Positions 61,906-64,000 of a stretch of DNA of 64,000 bases are shown piece after piece. Numbering within the stretch: the first letter of the stretch is position 1; every line of letters begins with the position of its first letter. The DNA is taken from contig JAHDCD010000007.1 of assembly GCA_020630095.1 (NCBI GenBank), positions 54,629 to 118,628 of the forward strand, written 5' to 3'. Origin of the DNA: Rickettsiales bacterium. GTDB lineage: Bacteria; Pseudomonadota; Alphaproteobacteria; Rickettsiales; UBA8987. The notes beneath the pieces were generated by a model that was not told where the DNA came from, did not search any database, and was given only the letters and a program-made list of their open reading frames with translations. The position numbers and the translations under genes were made by a program.

Positions 61906-62769
61906 CTACCATTTAACTTCGGGTGGTAGGCTCATTAAAATGGCTTCGGTATTACCGCCAGTCATTAAGCCGAAACGAGTACCTCTATCATAGAGTAAAT
62001 TATACTCAACATATCTGCCGCGGCGATTTAATTGATATTCACGCTCGTCTGCAGTCCAAGTATCTTTTGCGTAATGGCGAATGATTTCGGGGTAAGTTTT
62101 TAAGAACTCTTTGCCAATATTTTTAATGAACTCAAATTCATGCTCTCGGCTACCTTCATCAAGGTAATCTACAAATATACCACCTGCACCGCGTGCTTCA
62201 TCGCGATGTTTTAGATAAAAATAATCATCGCAGGCTTCTTTATATTTATTGTAGCAAGCAGGGCTGTAAGAATCACAAGCGCGTTGCATAGATTTATGAA
62301 ACTCTTCAATACCATGTTTATTTTTATCAAATAGCATAGGTGTTAAGTCTGCTCCGCCACCGAACCAGCTTTTATTTGTGGTAGATATGAATCTAGTGTT
62401 CATATGAATTGCAGGAACAATAGGTGAGCGCATATGCGCTACCAATGAAATGCCAGATGCCCAGAATTTACCATCATCAGATGCGCCGGGGATTTCTTTT
62501 CTGAATTTTTCTGAAAATTCGCCATGAACAGTAGATATATTAACACCTACTTTCTCAAATACTCTGCCGCGCATTAAAGATATCTCGCCACCGCCGAGTT
62601 CGGGATTATCTTCCCTGTCCCAGTAGGTGCGTTCAAATGTTGCGGGTGATAGTTTTAATTCGCCTGAATGGTCGAACTCTTGCTCTATAGATTCAAATTC
62701 AGCGCAAATTTGGTTACGTAATTCTCTGAACCAATCTTTTGAAGTGTGTTTTAAGGATTCGATATCCAT
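61906..62769 (-). CDS. hemF: Coproporphyrinogen III oxidase, aerobic (HemF)
   Basis: A 287-residue protein with HemF signatures: GGGEISLMRGRVFEKVGVN, HMNTRFISTTNKSWFGGGADLTPM, YLKHRDEARGAGGIFVDYLDEGS and GRYVEYNLLYDRGTRFGLMTGGNTEAILMSLPP. It uses O2 to make protoporphyrinogen IX, consistent with the aerobic oxidase genes. Start overlaps the stop of pdhA by one base (TAATG). Confidence 0.96.
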   Translation of the reverse strand: MDIESLKHTSKDWFRELRNQICAEFESIEQEFDHSGELKLSPATFERTYWDREDNPELGGGEISLMRGRVFEKVGVNISTVHGEFSEKFRKEIPGASDDGKFWASGISLVAHMRSPIVPAIHMNTRFISTTNKSWFGGGADLTPMLFDKNKHGIEEFHKSMQRACDSYSPACYNKYKEACDDYFYLKHRDEARGAGGIFVDYLDEGSREHEFEFIKNIGKEFLKTYPEIIRHYAKDTWTADEREYQLNRRGRYVEYNLLYDRGTRFGLMTGGNTEAILMSLPPEVKW

Positions 62770-63770
62770 TAGTCGTTTAGAACGTCAGTATAAAGCTCAG
62801 TTAATTCAGGTTCAGGTGCGGTTTTGGCGCGCTCCGCAGCATCACTAACCCATGCTTTAATGTCTTTATCCATTTGTTTTAACTTCTCTTCAGTTTCAAA
62901 ACCGCATGAAATAATTAAATTCTTAACAGATGTAATAGGGTCGTAATTCTTTTTATAATCCTCAACCTCTTCTTTTGTTCTATACTTGGCAGGGTCGGAC
63001 ATTGAGTGACCGCGATAACGGTAAGTTTTAACTTCTAAAATAAATGGCTTGCTTTCATTGCGAACATAATCAATGGCCTTCTTAGCCGCGCGTGAAACGT
63101 CGCATACGTCCATGCCGTTACATTGGTCGCCAGCTACATCGAAGCCGGAGCCGCGTTTGTAAAGTTCAGTCATTGCAGATGAGCGTTTAACCGCTGTACC
63201 CATTGCGTAACCATTATTTTCGATAACATATAGAACAGGCAAGTCCCAAAGAGCTGCCATGTTGAAACTTTCGTATACTTGGCCTTGGTTAGCCGCGCCA
63301 TCGCCGAAATAATCAATGCAAATAAAGTCATTGCCACGATACTTATTTGCGAATGCTAATCCTGTACCTATTGGAACGTTTGCACCTACAATGCCGTGAC
63401 CTCCATAGAAATGATTTTCTAAATCGAACATATGCATTGAACCGCCTTTACCGCGTGAGCAACCATCTGCTTTACCTAATAATTCTGCAAATACAATATA
63501 TGGGTCAGTATCGGCTGCTATCATGTGGCCGTGATCACGATATGTTGTGATTATTTGGTCACCTTTTTTTGAATTTTCTTGGATGCCAACAACTACCGCT
63601 TCTTGGCCGATATATAAATGGCAGAAGCCGCCAATTAGGCCCATGCCGTATAGCTGGCCAGATTTCTCTTCAAAACGGCGTATTTTAACCATTTTAGTAT
63701 AGAAATCTAATAATTGTTTTTTTGAAAAGTCTACCTCTTGTAGCTTTGTATTGGCTTTAGCTTTTGACAT
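62769..63770 (-). CDS. pdhA: Pyruvate dehydrogenase E1 component, alpha subunit
   Basis: A 333-residue protein from the ATG at 63770 (an upstream frame to 63878 adds an unlikely hydrophobic stretch and runs into the hairpin repeat). FYTKMVKIRRFEEKSGQLYGMGLIGGFCHLYIGQEAV is the E1-alpha start; YFGDGAANQGQVYESFNMAALWDLPVLYVIENN is the TPP site; YRGHSMSDPAKYRTKEEV has the phosphorylation-loop homologue. It decarboxylates pyruvate with E1-beta, which is not in the window. Followed by hemF. Confidence 0.95.
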   Translation of the reverse strand: MSKAKANTKLQEVDFSKKQLLDFYTKMVKIRRFEEKSGQLYGMGLIGGFCHLYIGQEAVVVGIQENSKKGDQIITTYRDHGHMIAADTDPYIVFAELLGKADGCSRGKGGSMHMFDLENHFYGGHGIVGANVPIGTGLAFANKYRGNDFICIDYFGDGAANQGQVYESFNMAALWDLPVLYVIENNGYAMGTAVKRSSAMTELYKRGSGFDVAGDQCNGMDVCDVSRAAKKAIDYVRNESKPFILEVKTYRYRGHSMSDPAKYRTKEEVEDYKKNYDPITSVKNLIISCGFETEEKLKQMDKDIKAWVSDAAERAKTAPEPELTELYTDVLND

Positions 63771-63872
63771 ATTGTTAAAATAATAGAGCAAAGCCTGCCA
63801 CATTGCCAAGAGTTTTTTATTTTGAGTATTTTTAACAAAAAATATATATTTATAATGGCGATTTATAGCTAT

Positions 63873-63946
63873 CAACAAAAGCTAAAGCTTTTGTTGCACC
63901 GCGTAGCGAGTGTATTTTAATTACATCGTGAATACGATGTAATTAA
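63873..63946. repeat. Composite hairpin repeat upstream of pdhA
   Basis: Hairpin CAACAAAAGCT/AGCTTTTGTTG (63873-63896), core CACCGCGTAGCGAGTGTA (63897-63914, reverse complement of the 57494 core with one mismatch), hairpin TTAATTACATCGT/ACGATGTAATTAA (63917-63946). Confidence 0.7.
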
Positions 63947-64000
63947 GAAAAGACTATAATTCATGTAATAAATTGAATTTACTATCAAAATTAGCTTAAG

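Noticed and set aside
63771..63878. Longer PdhA N-terminus
   Set aside because: It adds a lysine/aromatic-rich stretch running into a hairpin repeat; family proteins start near the ATG at 63770.

Overview
This is an AT-rich stretch of an alphaproteobacterial chromosome. That assignment rests on gene content: RpoH-type sigma factor, AddA and AddB, an Hda-like DnaA homologue, HolC, GSII-type glutamine synthetase, CoxA/CoxB, aerobic HemF, a PDH E1-alpha of the split type, and TTAA-N7-TTAA(CC) motifs matching the CtrA box. tRNA genes encode their CCA ends. The right-hand 20 kb carries many short palindromic repeats of kinds common in Rickettsiales and other AT-rich alphaproteobacteria. HisB, GlnII and DprA argue against a highly reduced obligate endosymbiont. 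I cannot name genus or family.

Layout. 1-279: 3' end of a MetY-like sulfhydrylase gene. About 295-5167: a small integrated element at the 3' end of tRNA-Phe, with a tyrosine integrase, an AlpA-like regulator, a lipoprotein, a small membrane protein, an unknown coiled-coil membrane protein and unusually structured noncoding DNA. 5147-9413: tRNA-Phe, rpoH, addA, tRNA-Thr. 9555-26783: one gene for a 5742-residue exported protein made of DUF11-type modules with a C-terminal OmpA-like domain, preceded by three tandem CtrA-like half-sites. 27096-29755: NRDE/TANGO2-like protein, CinA/MoaB-like protein, Hda and two small unknown genes behind another CtrA-like box. 29817-39754: a minus-strand run of addB, ftsA, ftsZ, an exported redoxin, an orphan GspF/PilC, secD and glnII. 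39776-46451: a small conserved-looking gene, dprA, a large unknown repeat protein, lpxC, a PH-domain membrane protein and a frameshifted DHH phosphoesterase. 46523-52546: coxA, coxB, a carboxylesterase, a family 4 uracil-DNA glycosylase, murB and holC, with palindromic repeats in almost every gap. 52576-64000: map, mutL, a palindrome-flanked ArsR-like regulator, yejA, a Val/Pro/Glu repeat exported protein, an unknown protein, rsmD, a degenerate dioxygenase-fold exported protein, hisB, hemF and pdhA.

How the parts fit. Most genes are housekeeping: DNA repair (AddAB, MutL, Udg, Map/HolC nearby), division and envelope (FtsA, FtsZ, LpxC, MurB, SecD), respiration (CoxAB) and metabolism (GlnII, HisB, HemF, PdhA). 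Several minus-strand and plus-strand pairs share a TAATG stop/start overlap, suggesting translational coupling. Division/envelope genes usually found together are scattered, and addA lies 28 kb from addB. The accessory parts worth attention are the tRNA-Phe element with its structured intergenic DNA, the giant CtrA-box gene, the ArsR-like gene bracketed by identical 30-bp palindromes (the first containing its start codon), and the repeats whose ends supply start or stop codons to neighbouring genes.

All functional calls are from reading motifs by eye; no database search was possible.
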